A stretch of DNA of 64,000 nt, taken from contig NC_046616.1 in assembly GCF_900324465.2 (NCBI RefSeq), positions 20,393,095 through 20,457,094 of the forward strand, written 5' to 3'. Of this stretch, positions 10,885 to 23,432 are shown one piece after another (position 1 is the first letter of the stretch; every line of letters starts with the position of its first letter). Both the position numbers and the translations under genes were made by a program. The notes below the pieces were generated by a model, which searched no databases, had not been told where the DNA came from, and was given only the letters and a program-made list of their open reading frames with translations. This stretch comes from Anabas testudineus (lineage: Eukaryota; Chordata; Actinopteri; Anabantiformes; Anabantidae).

Positions 10885-13834
10885 CTGTGGAGCGCAGGAG
10901 TAAAACACTGCTGACGTATAATCTTGGCAAATGATGCAAATCTAACCCTGGTGTTGATCCTGAAGAGAAATGCTTTTCTGTGAGTTTTTTTATTATAGGT
11001 GGTTGAAGGTTTATCAAATACCGACTTTTATTATCTCCATCATTATTACATGAGGATACCTTTTATTTGTTTTATTACAATTGACTAAATCTTCTGCTGT
11101 AATTGTTGTATTCTCTTGCAACACAGTCCCCCACAGCACAGATGTAATTCAGACCACTAGCACTGGAAAATATTTCATAACTGCTGAGAAGTCAGGCTGC
11201 TATGTAGAAGCAGCCCAGTCTCTGTTGGCTTCCGTCAGTCAGAAAAAGTCACTCTAGTGATCGGTCTAACAGGCGGGTTGCAGCTCAGACACAGCAGCTG
11301 AGCCCAAGTTCCTGTCTGGCTTCGCTTTGAATCAGACTACAAACCTAGTCCTCAGAATGACACCGGACGGCTCCCCCGTGACACAGGAGGCTGTGTGGAA
11401 AGTGAAGTTTAAGGCAGTTAAAGGTGCTTGCTGGGGGTCCAAGCTGCCTCCTCCCCCACCTGCCCTGTCAGGGTAATTGGAATTTGCTGTGCTTAGTCCT
11501 CAATGCTCAGGCCCCGGGCCCCCTCAAATGGGTCCCTGAGGCTCCCCTCGACAGGAAGATGTCACAGAGGCACAGGAAGGGAAAACAGCGCACAGCCGAC
11601 CTCTCTGAGGAACTCTCTGTGCGGCCAGCTTTGGGTCAGTGCCAGTCTTGACATCATCCGGCACTGGGACCCAGATGTACAGCTCTCTGGTGGTGCTTTT
11701 CACAGTGACTGGACCAAATAGTGAGTTCTCAACAAAATCGGAACAAGACTTTTCTCTTTTTTTTTTTTATTCTCCAGAATGACAGGTAAGAAATGATGCC
11801 AGAGAGAAACCGAAGAAATGTGGGAGAAAAGCAAAGACAGCGAACGAGGTCAGGGTGAATCTGTTTAACACGTCTGACAGGCGGGAATCCACCTGGAGGC
11901 CACTGCAAAGGTCTACTACTTCACTTTGGTGAGTTTTTTCCCCTCTTCCTCGGACGCTTAACCCCCAACAGAGATTTCGAGCAGAAAGAATGTCATCAGA
12001 CACGAAACAAACCTACACACGGCAGCTCCACCTCCTCCTGTCAGTTTTGTGATCTGGGATGAAAAATGACCCGTGATAGTCTGTCCTCTATTGTTTTGGG
12101 AAAGATAAAAGCAGAATGGTATTTTTGTCTCTTTCAAGGATGAAATCACTATAGTAACTTTATATAAACAAACTAAAGCTCAGTAGCCTGAAGGCAGAGG
12201 GAGATGCATTTGCTTTAATGACCCAGTTTGACCCAGTTTTGGTTCAGTACCACACAGACAAGAGATACCATTTTTCAACAATATCGGCTTTCAGTTTTTG
12301 GCTTCTTCAACGCAGCAGGGGATCAAAATCAGTTTTGCCAGATTGGTTATTTGACTTTTTAATTTTTGTTCATTTAACACTCAATGCTTTCAGCGCTATG
12401 AGGAGATGTATGCTTTTACTGTACGTGTAAGTCATTTATGACAGTGTCATGACAGTAAAAGTGAAAATCACATTTTATGTTCACAGTTTCAACAGTTATT
12501 ACTTATTGTGTAAATAAATCAAATTCAATGCCCTGTTAATCTTAATTTATCTTAGCCATGCTAGTGCAAACCATCCATTCACACGTCCACTTCCAGGGGG
12601 GCTGGAGTCGGTACCTTGGTGGGAACCAGTAACCTATGTTATTGGAACCTGCCTAGTTAAATAAACAGGGATTCAAATGTGCACAGTTTCATAATGAATG
12701 AACCAGAGAGCAGCACACATTTTTGGATAATTTCTTTCTTTTTTTTTTACAGGATTTGGATGCAAGATGGCTTTACTGTAGCAATAAAGTTCAAGTATAC
12801 AATAAAGCTGACATCACCGTAAACCTAAAATCACACCGAGTGTGTAAAATCTGTCTTCTTTATGTTACCCATTCGACGGCTCAATGCTTTATTGTGCATT
12901 ACAGGTGGCACTTTAATACGCTGGTTCTACCTTTGGAGCGAGTCATTCATACCTAAATACAGAAGAAACTGACATAATGCGACATTTCAGCCTGGTTTCC
13001 TGTTAATTGGCTAACACTTAAATGATCTAAACAAAAGAAGAAGAGGAAATAATCACATTTAGGAAGCACAGTTTATTAAATCCGGTCGAGTAATGACTCT
13101 ATGAAAACATCTTTGCAGATCAAACGCAAATCACTGCTCAGACAAGACGGGCTGCTCAAACGTGTTCCTGTCCTTGCCTCAGCAAAAGAAAAATAAATCA
13201 AAATAGATGATCCAGAAACAGGAAGGATGTAAAGTGGGGTTTTTTTTAACATCATCTGGGAGCACAGTGCTGATTCCCACAAGGATGCTTATCTTCATGA
13301 TTTTGTAGTCCTGCCAGAGAGCTCTTCTTAGAAACAAACCTGTACTTGCAAATACTTGAATAGCTTTTTCTGTCACACAGAGTCTGTGTCGGCATGTCTC
13401 AAACACTCGCTTGTCAAATGTGATGATTGATGTTGCGGAAATTCTTCTGGTGTGGTCGAGAGAGGCCGGTCTGGAGGAGAACTGAAATCTCTGTGTGATG
13501 CGTCACCTCTGTTTTAATTTGTGCTCTAAAAGAAATAGGACTCAGCAGTTGATGGTCCAGAAAATGACAAACATGCAGCTTAGATGTAGATTTTAATAAA
13601 TGTTCATTTCACTGACCCCTCACTCCATGTCCACTAACGTGACCTACTTATAAAACACCCTGCAATATTTCTCAAAACACCTCTCCCAGCCCTTCTTGTG
13701 ACCTCCTCCACCTCTTATTTCCTGTACCAGAATCTACCCATGAAACACACGTGCTAGTACATAATCCACATTCTGAGACACTTTTGGGGCTCGAGACTCG
13801 ATTTGATTTTACTCAACATGACCACTCCTCTGAT

Positions 13835-13869
13835 AGGAGGAGGAGGAGGAGGAGGAGGAGGAGGAGGAA
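13835..13869. repeat. AGG trinucleotide microsatellite
   Basis: About 11 AGG units in intergenic DNA. On either strand they create spurious poly-Gly or poly-Pro reading frames without other support. Confidence 0.9.
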
Positions 13870-16800
13870 GTATGTCTCCTCGACCATTAGCTGAGCTTCT
13901 GTCTGAGGCCTGCCTGTCTGACGAGCTGCTTGTGTCCCCTAAAACATTCAAGAACAATTGCTTTCATGTGCCAGAAGGTTTGGCAAGGCCTTCAGACAGA
14001 GGGAGGATGATGGAGGGCTGTACAGTGAATGGGAGGGCTGGGTGGAGGGAGCTGGTAAGAGGAAATCCCAGAGAAGAAATTAGGGAACAATACAGACCGT
14101 CGTGACAGAGCTCTGTTCTGCTGCAGCCTCGGACAATCAGCCTCCAGCACTCAGCAGCCTGCCAAAGCTGAGCGGCAGAGGTGAGAATCCAGCAATGCAG
14201 ACTTAAAAGGGTTTAAGCGTCCTTAAGCAAACAATTGAACAGCCTGTGTGATGCAGCTCTGCAGCTCTGCAGCCTCTATTCCTCCACAAAGGCAGGAATC
14301 AGAGCAGGCAGTTGCAGTTCTACGAAATACTAGAAAACAAAAAGCATTATCCTGATCAAAAGGAAAGAATCAGCCCACGCATATCTCACCCCCAGACGCT
14401 AAGACAAAGTTTGTTTTTACTGTGAGTTTTTTTATGATAATTCTCTGGGTTTGCTTAACAAGCACCTCAGTGGCTGGTGTTGCTTGTTTGCTTCCATTAG
14501 CATGTGTGTTAGAGTTACATATACAATACATATTCATGACCAGAAGATCCTATAGACACAGTGTTGGAACCAAGGTAAATGAAGACTGGCTATAAAGTGA
14601 ACATCACCCCAGCCACTGACAATGCAGCAACAAATTTTTCATGACAAGCAGATTCACTGTTCTCATTTTCGTTCTCATTCTTGTTCTTATTTTTATTCTG
14701 TGATTCATATTTTGGTATACAGTGTGTATTGTGGGTAATGCTCAATTGTCTAGGCCATTGCACAACATGGAGAAAGAAAGGAGTGTGTACTCAGTTGCAG
14801 TCGTTTACATACTAGAAGGTCAGTGGTCCATTCGGTTTGAGGGATTCCTCTGATTTGGTTCCTCCTGGCCACAAACTAGATACTGTCCTTGCTGATGTTG
14901 AATCAGACTCGGTTTCTTCTGTCACGTTGTGCTGAGCTAACTCGAGCTGTTTGTTTCTAAAGTTCATAGAAATTTGTTGGTGTTATTCAGACTCATTACA
15001 GACTCAGTCTAAAACTTCTCACTGATTTGTTGGTGCAGAAATGTAAATGCACAAGACAAGAATGGACTGGATGGCAATGTTGAAGTCATCATCAATCAGC
15101 TTTCTTATTTTCACTTGAGAAGTTCTGAGCACCATCTGAATTTCATCTTCTCTTTGTTTTTATTTTTAAGAAAAAAGAAAAGAAAAGGTGTTTACAGTCA
15201 GGTTTACAACAAGGCTCTTTGGCATTAGAGTAGTTTTTTTAATTATATTCTCTATGAATTGTCTATTTGATTTCATAATGTGTTTATGTTTTTATACTTT
15301 CCTTCTGCAACAACAATTTCCTCTTTTGGGACAATAAATATCTTAAAGGAACTGAATTAAACAGGCTGTTTTAGTTTCCATTTTCTTCAATTACCGTTTT
15401 AGTAAATAGCCACCTGACAGCAATAACATTCTGGAGTAATTTAAAAAATTAGAAGCCTGTTTTATCTCAAAACATCACCTATCAGCCTGTCTGGCAGTGA
15501 GGCTTTGGTACCGTTATGGTCCATCAAAGAGCCGTATATCTGTCAAACCGCAGTAAACATGCACAGTCCTTTCTGGGAAAGTCTCTGTGTACAGGACCTG
15601 TGGGAGCGATGGCGGAACCATTGGGATGTTTCATTTCAGCAAACAGAGCAAACAGTCAGAGGATTTCCTCAATCAGAGCCTAAAGAGTGTGCAGTGAACA
15701 ACCTCGCTGACAGAAACATGGAGACCTGCACTAGCAGCTGGGCGTGCTAACAACCTCTGGGATTTGCTGCTGCATGCAACACCCTCTAACTGCGGCTCGG
15801 AGCACCAGGATCGAACTCATACACGCACACATCACACGTGCTCTCGCTCACATTTACACCAAGAATTAAACCATCAGAGAATCACAGCCTTGATGAGTCT
15901 TCAGGCTTCAGCTGTTTTTTTGTCTCTGACCTCTGTGATCACACTATTTCCTGTTGAACTGTAAAATTCCCTTGTGCTTGATTAGGAGCGTTTTTATTAA
16001 TATTAGCAGTATCAGCACATCTGCATCGAAAAAAGAAACTGAAAGCTATTTCAAAAATGTAAAATATCAGGCTTTTGTATGTTTCTGTGATATTTATTTG
16101 TCATGCTGAGATTACGCCCTGTCATAAATCTAAATCTGCTCACAGCTGCACTTACTGGTTTCCAATAGGAAACTGCCCAAAAAAAATTCCTCATTTCCAC
16201 CGATGTTCTGTTGTAGGATCAGTAAATTTTTATATAATATTTGCTGTGCCAGCTGCTGCTGAATGAGGCATTGTTAAATACAGATGGTGGAATCCAAACA
16301 CCTCACTCTTCCCTTTTCCATAAAGTCAGTCTGCTATTAATAACCATATATCGACCTCCTTTGTCAACAAGAGCGACACATACAAATAATATGCTTGAAG
16401 GGAGACAATGGGGAGTTCCCTGCCATGAACACAACAGGATGAGCCTCCCTCATAATGGTGTAGTGTGTGTGTGATTGATGTGCGCCTACTGTATGTAAGA
16501 CAGGCAGTCTCCGGAAGAAACAGCTCTCTGACCAACTTAAAAGCTGTCTTAAATCCAGACCCTTTGACATTTTCCCGCTCTGGTTAAACACACAGGAAAA
16601 TTAGGTGCAACAAGTTCAAGTTGTTTCATCTATCACATGCAAAATATGCTCTTAATTCAAACACAGCATACATTTCCTCCCCAGTTGGCAAAACACCTTA
16701 TATTATCCTGCTGTTGATCTGATCCTTATCCTAACATGTTGCAGTCGTTTTATTGTGTTTTGTTCATTAGGACTTAATGATATCATGGTCCCGCGTTATG

Positions 16801-18120
16801 AAAAAAGGTCACCGCCCCCACCTCTCCTACAGAGGAGCAGGACCTGTATGCTAAAATATGGAAATTATTTTGTATCCCTTTTTAGAGATCTTGTGGGTGT
16901 TGCTTTGCATTTCTTTCTCTTCGTTTCCAATTTGAATCTCTCATTGGAGTTTTGCATCTCCACGCAGCCATGTTGCACTTCTTTGTGGCCATTTTAAGCC
17001 TCTTTCTAGTTGTTTTGTCGTCATTGTGTCTCTTTGTGGGTTTTTTATGACTGTTTCAATGCTTTCTTGCAGGTAAAGCAAAGCTCTGAATTTAGTTCAT
17101 GCCGGAGTTGAAGCGAGGATGTTAAAAACTTCATGCCACACACGACCCCTTCGATTCCAATGGCTGCACTGGTATTCATCTACAGAGCATGGTTGTGGTT
17201 TATGACACAGAGCAGGTCGTCATCTGATCACGTGGTTTGCAGTTCAGTCCGTGGTTTCCCCCACCCCCATGCTGCACCGTCTTTAGGCAAGTCGGTGAAC
17301 CCCAAATTGCTCCCAATAGTAAGACCAGCACCTGCTATTGCTGGCTGCCATAAATGTGTGTGTGAAAGGCTGGAAGAGAAGCATTGTATGTAGGAAAGTT
17401 GTTTACTGATCTGGCTAGGCTTGACCCAAACTATTTCTGTAAACTTTCATGTGATCAAATTAGTGTAATACTATGAATGTCTTTCAGGAGCGACTCAGTT
17501 GCCATTCTGTGGTCTCACTATACAAGCGTTTACTTTCCAACAGCAAAGCAGTATTACCCAGCATAACCGGGGTCAGCAAATAAATAAACAGATAAATGAA
17601 AAAACAAACAAAGTAAGATTCAGGATAAGTTAAATAAGCAGTCCTTATAGGTCAAGCTCAACTTTGGATCAAGATGTTTCATGCACTTAAACGACTTACT
17701 TCCCAATCGCTTAATCTCTTGGACCCGCAAATTTATTTCATGAGCGACATTCATTCTGTCATTTTCTATAATTTTTTTTCCAAAGCCACAGAACACATTA
17801 CACAACAATGTCATTGACAGATTAGCATTACATCAGCAATGCTCATTATGCGTAAACTGTTAACAAAATTGATTGATTGGCCCTTTAAGCAGCCTCCCTG
17901 AAAAAACGTGATCTGATGTGAGGTGCAAATAACACTGTGGTGATGCACTGTTCTCGAGCTCCACATGGGGGAGCACTGAATGAAGAACAGAATAACTTCC
18001 AATAAAACCCACAGCTCAGATGTACCCCTCTCACAGGAAACTGACTCCATTTCAAGTGAAGTGAGAGAAAAACCCCAGTTGTTACAGCTACAGTAACAAG
18101 TACCAGATGAAGTGTAAAGC

Positions 18121-21100
18121 ATGTTCCAGACGATACTGTTCATTCAGGTGAGTTTAAGTCTGACTTTTATAAAATAATTACATTTCAAGCTTATGGCATT
18201 AAATTCATGTTTTAGGGATAATTACATCCACTGAACAAACAACAGCAGTTGAATACATTTATGCTTTGTTCCCTCACAGTTTGTTAGGTACACCTGGTCC
18301 AAAACAACTGAAAAATGACAATAGTGCTGTGTATGTGTTTGTGTGTGAACACTGTGGTTTGACTTTCTCAGCTCCTGTTGGTGCATTACACAATCCAGGG
18401 TAAGGTACGTTATGAGGTGGACTGCAATAAAAATGTTTCACTGACATGTCCAGATGTTGACTTTGACAACTTGAATTTCCTCTCAGTGACGTGGTACAAG
18501 GTGAGTGACACATTATCCTCTATGAATTATCTCTGACTTCCAGTTAAATAGTTGGTTTCATCTTAGATGTGACTGAGTTTCATTTCAATATGATGCAGAG
18601 ATGTAAAAATGCCTCTTTGGTTTGAACAGCTCGAGAAGCAGAAAAAACATGGCATTGTCAGGAAAGGTAAAAGTGACACGTCCACTCAAAACTACAACTT
18701 CACACGTGTGGCTACGTTTGGAGAGAAATACAGTCTGTTCATCCCCAATGTGACACCTGAAGATTCAGGCAACTACGAATGTGCCATTAGTGCAAATGTA
18801 GGGGGCCAAAATCTGAATCTAGGAGTGGACCTAACAGTTTATGGTAAGTTTTCCATCTTTGGCGGAATATTTGAGCATCTGAACTGAGCCAAGCACATAT
18901 TCACAAAGCATGTTAGCAACTTTTCTTACATGTCACCTCTAAACTTTGGAGCTCTAATCCATAACAAGCTGTTTATGGCAGATGCATGTGAAACTGTGAA
19001 ATGTTCCAGTTTTGATTTGAATATGAACATTATAATTAAAACAAGGTTAGAATTATAGAAATCTACCTGTTGAAGTCAATATGTGATAGGAGTAGGTGGT
19101 TAAAACTCAACAAATGTGCAAAACCCACAGTTACAAAAAAAAAATTGCAATCAAACTATCTACCTCTTTTGTGCAAACAGTCACAGAATGTGCAAAGCCA
19201 CATCAAAAAGCAGGAAATACATTATAAGATGATCCATCTCCTCAAACACACAATGCTTTCCTTTCCATTGTTCCATTTATGTATTTTCCTTACATAGGCA
19301 CATATTGCACCATTCATTCAAAGTGAAATGTCTATCTATGACCATTCACCATGTAATAAAATTAAACATCTAATTGATACTTTTTTCTTCTATTCTTGTG
19401 TTTTTATCTTGTTCAAATACAGATTGTGTGACGCAGGCTGAAACAACATCAGTGATCACTGTGTTTAACACCACTGAGTCCACCCTGCTCTGCCAAAACC
19501 AAGCTGAGGACCTACCAGTCCTATGGGGCATTATTGGCTATGTGGCAGTGGGCCTCACGAAAATCCTCATATGTCTAATGAGCATTTGGGTAAATACATT
19601 TTATTAATTTGCATCCACTTTATTGTTCTGTTCTAGGTATGAAACAAATGAGTGAAGTGAAGGTTTTATTGATATTGCACATATAAACAAAGATTTTTTA
19701 CCATAAAATATTAAAGGGGATGGAATATATGCCACATAGATCACACATGTATAGGTTATATTGTGTGACAGAGCTATGTTTAAGGATTGGTTATGTTTAG
19801 ACTAGCTATAGTTTAGAAAATGGGATGCTGGTTTGTCAAATTATAATTCATTTTTTTAAACGTTGGGGACCATTCCTGTCATGGTTACAATGATACGTGT
19901 GCAGTTAAACTTAGGGGACAATTGTGCTGATGCTTGAAAAACAAGGTTTGCTGTCTATTGGAAACAGGAAATGAACAGCAGCGTTTCATGTTAAAGTGTG
20001 TCATTTTAATACATTGTCCCTGCAAGCGCGATTTGAAATGGCCAGTGAATTCCTCCTACATAAAATCAAGCCATAATTTTGCGAACATGCATTTCTTTTG
20101 GGTTGTAGTAATTTTATTAACAACAAAAACTATTTACAGTACCCTCAAAAACTTGACTTTCTCTGCCCATTAGGCTTACTCAGTAATCCACCCATGCAGG
20201 TATTCTAACCAGTCATAGTAACATCACTACCCTCCTTTGCACCCATGATAATTACTGTTGAATTGTAACTTGAACATAACATGACATAACATTTGATACT
20301 TCTTATGGTAGGTAGGTATAGGTATGAAGAGGAAGTACAGCTGCATAACAGTATTTTTGAAACCTCTGTGGAAGCATGTATAAAATAAAATTAGATCTGA
20401 CCTAAATTGGAGCCTTGAGGAACACCACAACAAACTAGCATATAGGAAATACAAAAATTACATGCCTGAGAGGTGATTTTTTTATTCATTAACCTGAACA
20501 TATTTGTTTTTTGAACCTTTTTGCCAAAAGAGAATGACTTAAATGATTGTTTATGAAAAGAGTTGTTGATTATTTCTATATTGATAGTTTCAGCTCAGTT
20601 AATTCAGCTAATTTGACGCTGTACCAGAAGTCATCTAACTACATCTAAGCAATCAACAAGGCTCGTGATCAGTACTGCCCCTCAATTTTTCCTCACACCA
20701 GATTAATGTGAGAAACAGAACAAAGCTAAAGCTGAATGTGTCACTTAGTTTCCTTAATGTTTGAGCAACATCTGATGTCCTCATATTGTTTATTGCCAAT
20801 TATCATTTTTTTAAGGCCAGGACATTTATGTCAGGGCAATTTTTACATTCATTCAAAAACAAAAACTGTTACTTTCATTTTGTGTCATTGTTTTGCACAA
20901 GCAGCAGGAGAAAATTGTGCCTACTGTAATGTTGACTTGCACACTAATATACTTCCATATATAAAATCAGAAATACTTTTGAGGTCTAGAAAAGGAAATG
21001 CACTGCTGAGACTGCACTCCCAAAAAGAATGGCAGCATCATTAGTTTCAGCAAGTGCCCCGAGCAGTGGATGTTGTTTAAGGGCACATTCAAACATGTTG

Positions 21101-21724
21101 TACAGTACACCACTGTTTGCTTCCTGTTTTGCAAGCAACAGTCAGCACTGGTGTCCATATATAGAGTATATACTCTATATATTCCTGGTGGCAGGTGCAG
21201 TGTGTCATGTTTTACGTCTCTTTACAGTCTATTTCCTCTATTTTAAACGTCTGTGTCCATTAGTTTATAATCTGTGCACGGTTGCATGCATGGTTGAACA
21301 AAACTCTAGACTTCAAGACAGCACACCACTGTTCATTTCCTGTTTTTTATCTAGCATGACTCAGATTTTTCTCTAAAATGTTTTTTAAGTTACAACCATG
21401 ACAATGAAGCTCTGCTAACCTCAGAAAAAAGTTTTTTTTTACTCCAACATGATCATGATAAGTGCGGCTTTGTGACTTTTTGACACTTTTTTTTACACCA
21501 ATCTAAAGCAATTAGTGAGAATAATATTTTCATGATGATGCTGCTTTGATTGACACCATCAGAGAGGTATCGCTTTAAGAACGTCTTTACTATTTTAGCT
21601 GTAGCTTGCTGTGGTGTAACATTTAGATGGGTTTATCTTAATGCAAGTGAAATAGAAATGCACATTTAGTCATTTGGCAGATGTTTTTTTTTATCCAAAG
21701 CAACTTACAGGTGAGGTACAAAAT

Positions 21725-21814
<90 letters not shown>

Positions 21815-22269
21815 AACACTCATCGTAGAAATTTACGGTATGGTTGTATAGACAACCATACCGTAAATTGTGAGTGTTTTTTTTAAATGCAGTACACACA
21901 ACATATACATTAGGATCTCACATTAAATAATACAATAACAGTATTTTTGTTTTGTCTTCTCACAACCCTGTAAAAACCATTGCATTGTGTATGTGAATAA
22001 TGCTGTTTGTGTTACTATTTATGTCTGATAATATATCTGATTGTTAATCATGTTTGTGGACACACTGTCTCTGAGCTGAGTCTGACTCTGATGCACTGTT
22101 TCCACTGTTTTTTTTTACTCTCTTTACACAAAGTGGGCGGACTGCTTTTCTGATATAATAATTAACTGCATAGACTTATTCTGTTCTTCGTCTTCTTTCT
22201 GTTTTCATTCAGGCTCTTCATATGCGTTCTTCAAGACAGCAGCGTGTGTCAGAGTTAGAGTGGAGCTAA
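18121..22269 (+). CDS. CD83-like immunoglobulin V-set membrane protein
   Basis: A type I membrane protein with one Ig V domain, most like CD83, a co-stimulatory surface protein of dendritic and activated immune cells. Exons: 18121-18147, 18372-18500, 18630-18843, 19423-19589, 22213-22269. All ends are GT/AG and the phases join to 197 residues (human CD83 has 205). Seen: signal peptide (about 1-19), Cys27 and Cys35 at the same numbers as human CD83, VTWYK (residues 48-52), the V-set DSGNYEC motif with Cys103, a post-domain YDCVTQ like CD83's TGCPAQ, several N-glycosylation sequons, a membrane span (about 155-177) and a tail of about 20 residues. An intron splits the V domain, as in CD83. The last exon is short and lies 2.6 kb away; it fits phase and ends ELEWS, but it is the least certain part. 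Another V-set family member is the alternative. Confidence 0.78.
21157..21182. repeat. Perfect 26-bp palindrome
   Basis: ATATATAGAGTAT followed directly by its exact reverse complement, with no spacer, in the last intron of the CD83-like gene. The core GAGTATATACTC shows that this is not simple TA repeat. Confidence 0.85.
21662..21712 (+). repeat. Fragment of a widespread teleost repeat
   Basis: CATTTGGCAGATG followed by TTATCCAAAGCAACTTACAG matches a short motif that recurs throughout teleost genomes as part of dispersed repeats. It directly precedes the TA microsatellite. The class is not assigned. Confidence 0.5.
21728..21814. repeat. TA dinucleotide microsatellite
   Basis: About 43 TA units with one C interruption near 21786, self-complementary along its whole length. 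It sits between the repeat fragment at 21662 and the long hairpin at 21814, all in the last intron of the CD83-like gene. Confidence 0.95.
21814..21879. repeat. Long hairpin (inverted repeat)
   Basis: The inner arms are an exact 18-bp inverted repeat, AATTTACGGTATGGTTGT at 21830-21847 and its complement at 21852-21869, around a 4-base loop. Outer arms AAACACTCA (21814-21822) and TGAGTGTTT (21871-21879) extend the stem across an asymmetric bulge. Confidence 0.9.
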
Positions 22270-23426
22270 CTCTGATCTGTCTGGAGACTTCTTGGAAATG
22301 TCGTTAATAGACAAATCCTCTGAATCAGCAATTAGATTTATTATTTATTTTATTTTCTTGTTATTAGAGGGATTGATGTATGTATTCCAGCTAATGCTTA
22401 TATCTATTATACACTTCAACAACAAAAACTGATACCATGCATATAGTGATTCAGGTATAAACTGATTCTCTCACTGTAATAACTGATATGGGAGTGAAAT
22501 TATAAAGCTCAGCAAACAATTTTAAATCATGTCACTCTTTTTGTTGTGCTGTGGATAAATATGTAATTATAAACTTTCTCTACTTTACCTGTTAAAACCT
22601 CTGTGGTTTTAATCCACCACGTTATCCTTTTAGTTTCTGTCTTAAGTGAAATGCTCAAAGAAAATGATTCTGAAACTGTGACACCACACAACTTCACAAA
22701 CAGGTAAACAGGTATATTTTGTGGCTACGTTATCTTTAAACCTTAGCCAGGCTCAATAGCATTTTCATGACTTTTGGTCAGACTTCTGAAGCCCCCTTGA
22801 ACTGATTCTAGTTCCTGTTTAAAAACTGAAGTGAAAGTGTTGCTCGAATGTGTCTTACACTGTAATCATGTCCTCTGGTCTGTATTCACTTTGACTGTAG
22901 GAAATGTAAAGAAATCCAGCAGCTCTCATGAACATCTTCCCCTGGGTTTGTCTCCTGGCTTACAAAAGCAGACTAATACAGGAAAATACATTACATGTAT
23001 TGCTGCTTTTAGAAAATATGAGACCATACAAGGGGCGAGAGAAACTGAGAGCAGTTCAGCCAGTGCAGAGCGTAGAATATAACGTGCACAGATCACCACC
23101 TACTGGCAAATCCCCAAACGACATCCCCACCGTCAGACAACATCCCCTATCAATAAAAGACAAGCAGGACATTTTGTCAGTGCTTCAATGTAATATAATC
23201 TGCAACACTAAAACACTGTTCAGTTCCATGTGTCAAAATTATATCTCATGTAATTCTACTACCTGCACAGGAAATATATTTTTCATGCTCTCAGCTGTAC
23301 GATGTAAATGGAGTGAGGTAAAAATAAAAACTTCTTGCCTGCTGCTGTTTTCCACCATAATTATTCAAAGTGATTGTTGGAACTTTTTGATGAATGCTTC
23401 ATCATCATCGTGCTCTCATCATACAC

Positions 23427-23432
23427 AATAAA
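23427..23432 (+). terminator. Candidate poly(A) signal of the CD83-like gene
   Basis: AATAAA about 1.16 kb after the predicted stop codon and followed by a GT-rich stretch. It is the first canonical hexamer noted downstream. Confidence 0.35.

Larger units (their letters stand above)
10255..18120. other. Intergenic DNA between tcf15 and the CD83-like gene
   Basis: These 7.9 kb hold no recognisable coding exon. Contents seen: a perfect DR1 nuclear-receptor-type element at 10872, a GC-richer patch at about 11330-11720 that could be a conserved non-coding element, an AGG triplet microsatellite at 13835, and otherwise AT-rich unique DNA. The open frames here show no known domain and no splice context. 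Confidence 0.55.

Noticed and set aside
13754-14105. Frames with poly-Gly or poly-Pro runs
   Set aside because: They are created by the AGG microsatellite and have no domain or splice context.
21638-21899. Tyr/Ile repeat frames on both strands
   Set aside because: They are translations of the TA microsatellite.
22928-23431. 167-codon frame downstream of the CD83-like gene
   Set aside because: It has no recognisable domain, lacks codon-use or splice support, and lies in the probable 3' UTR.
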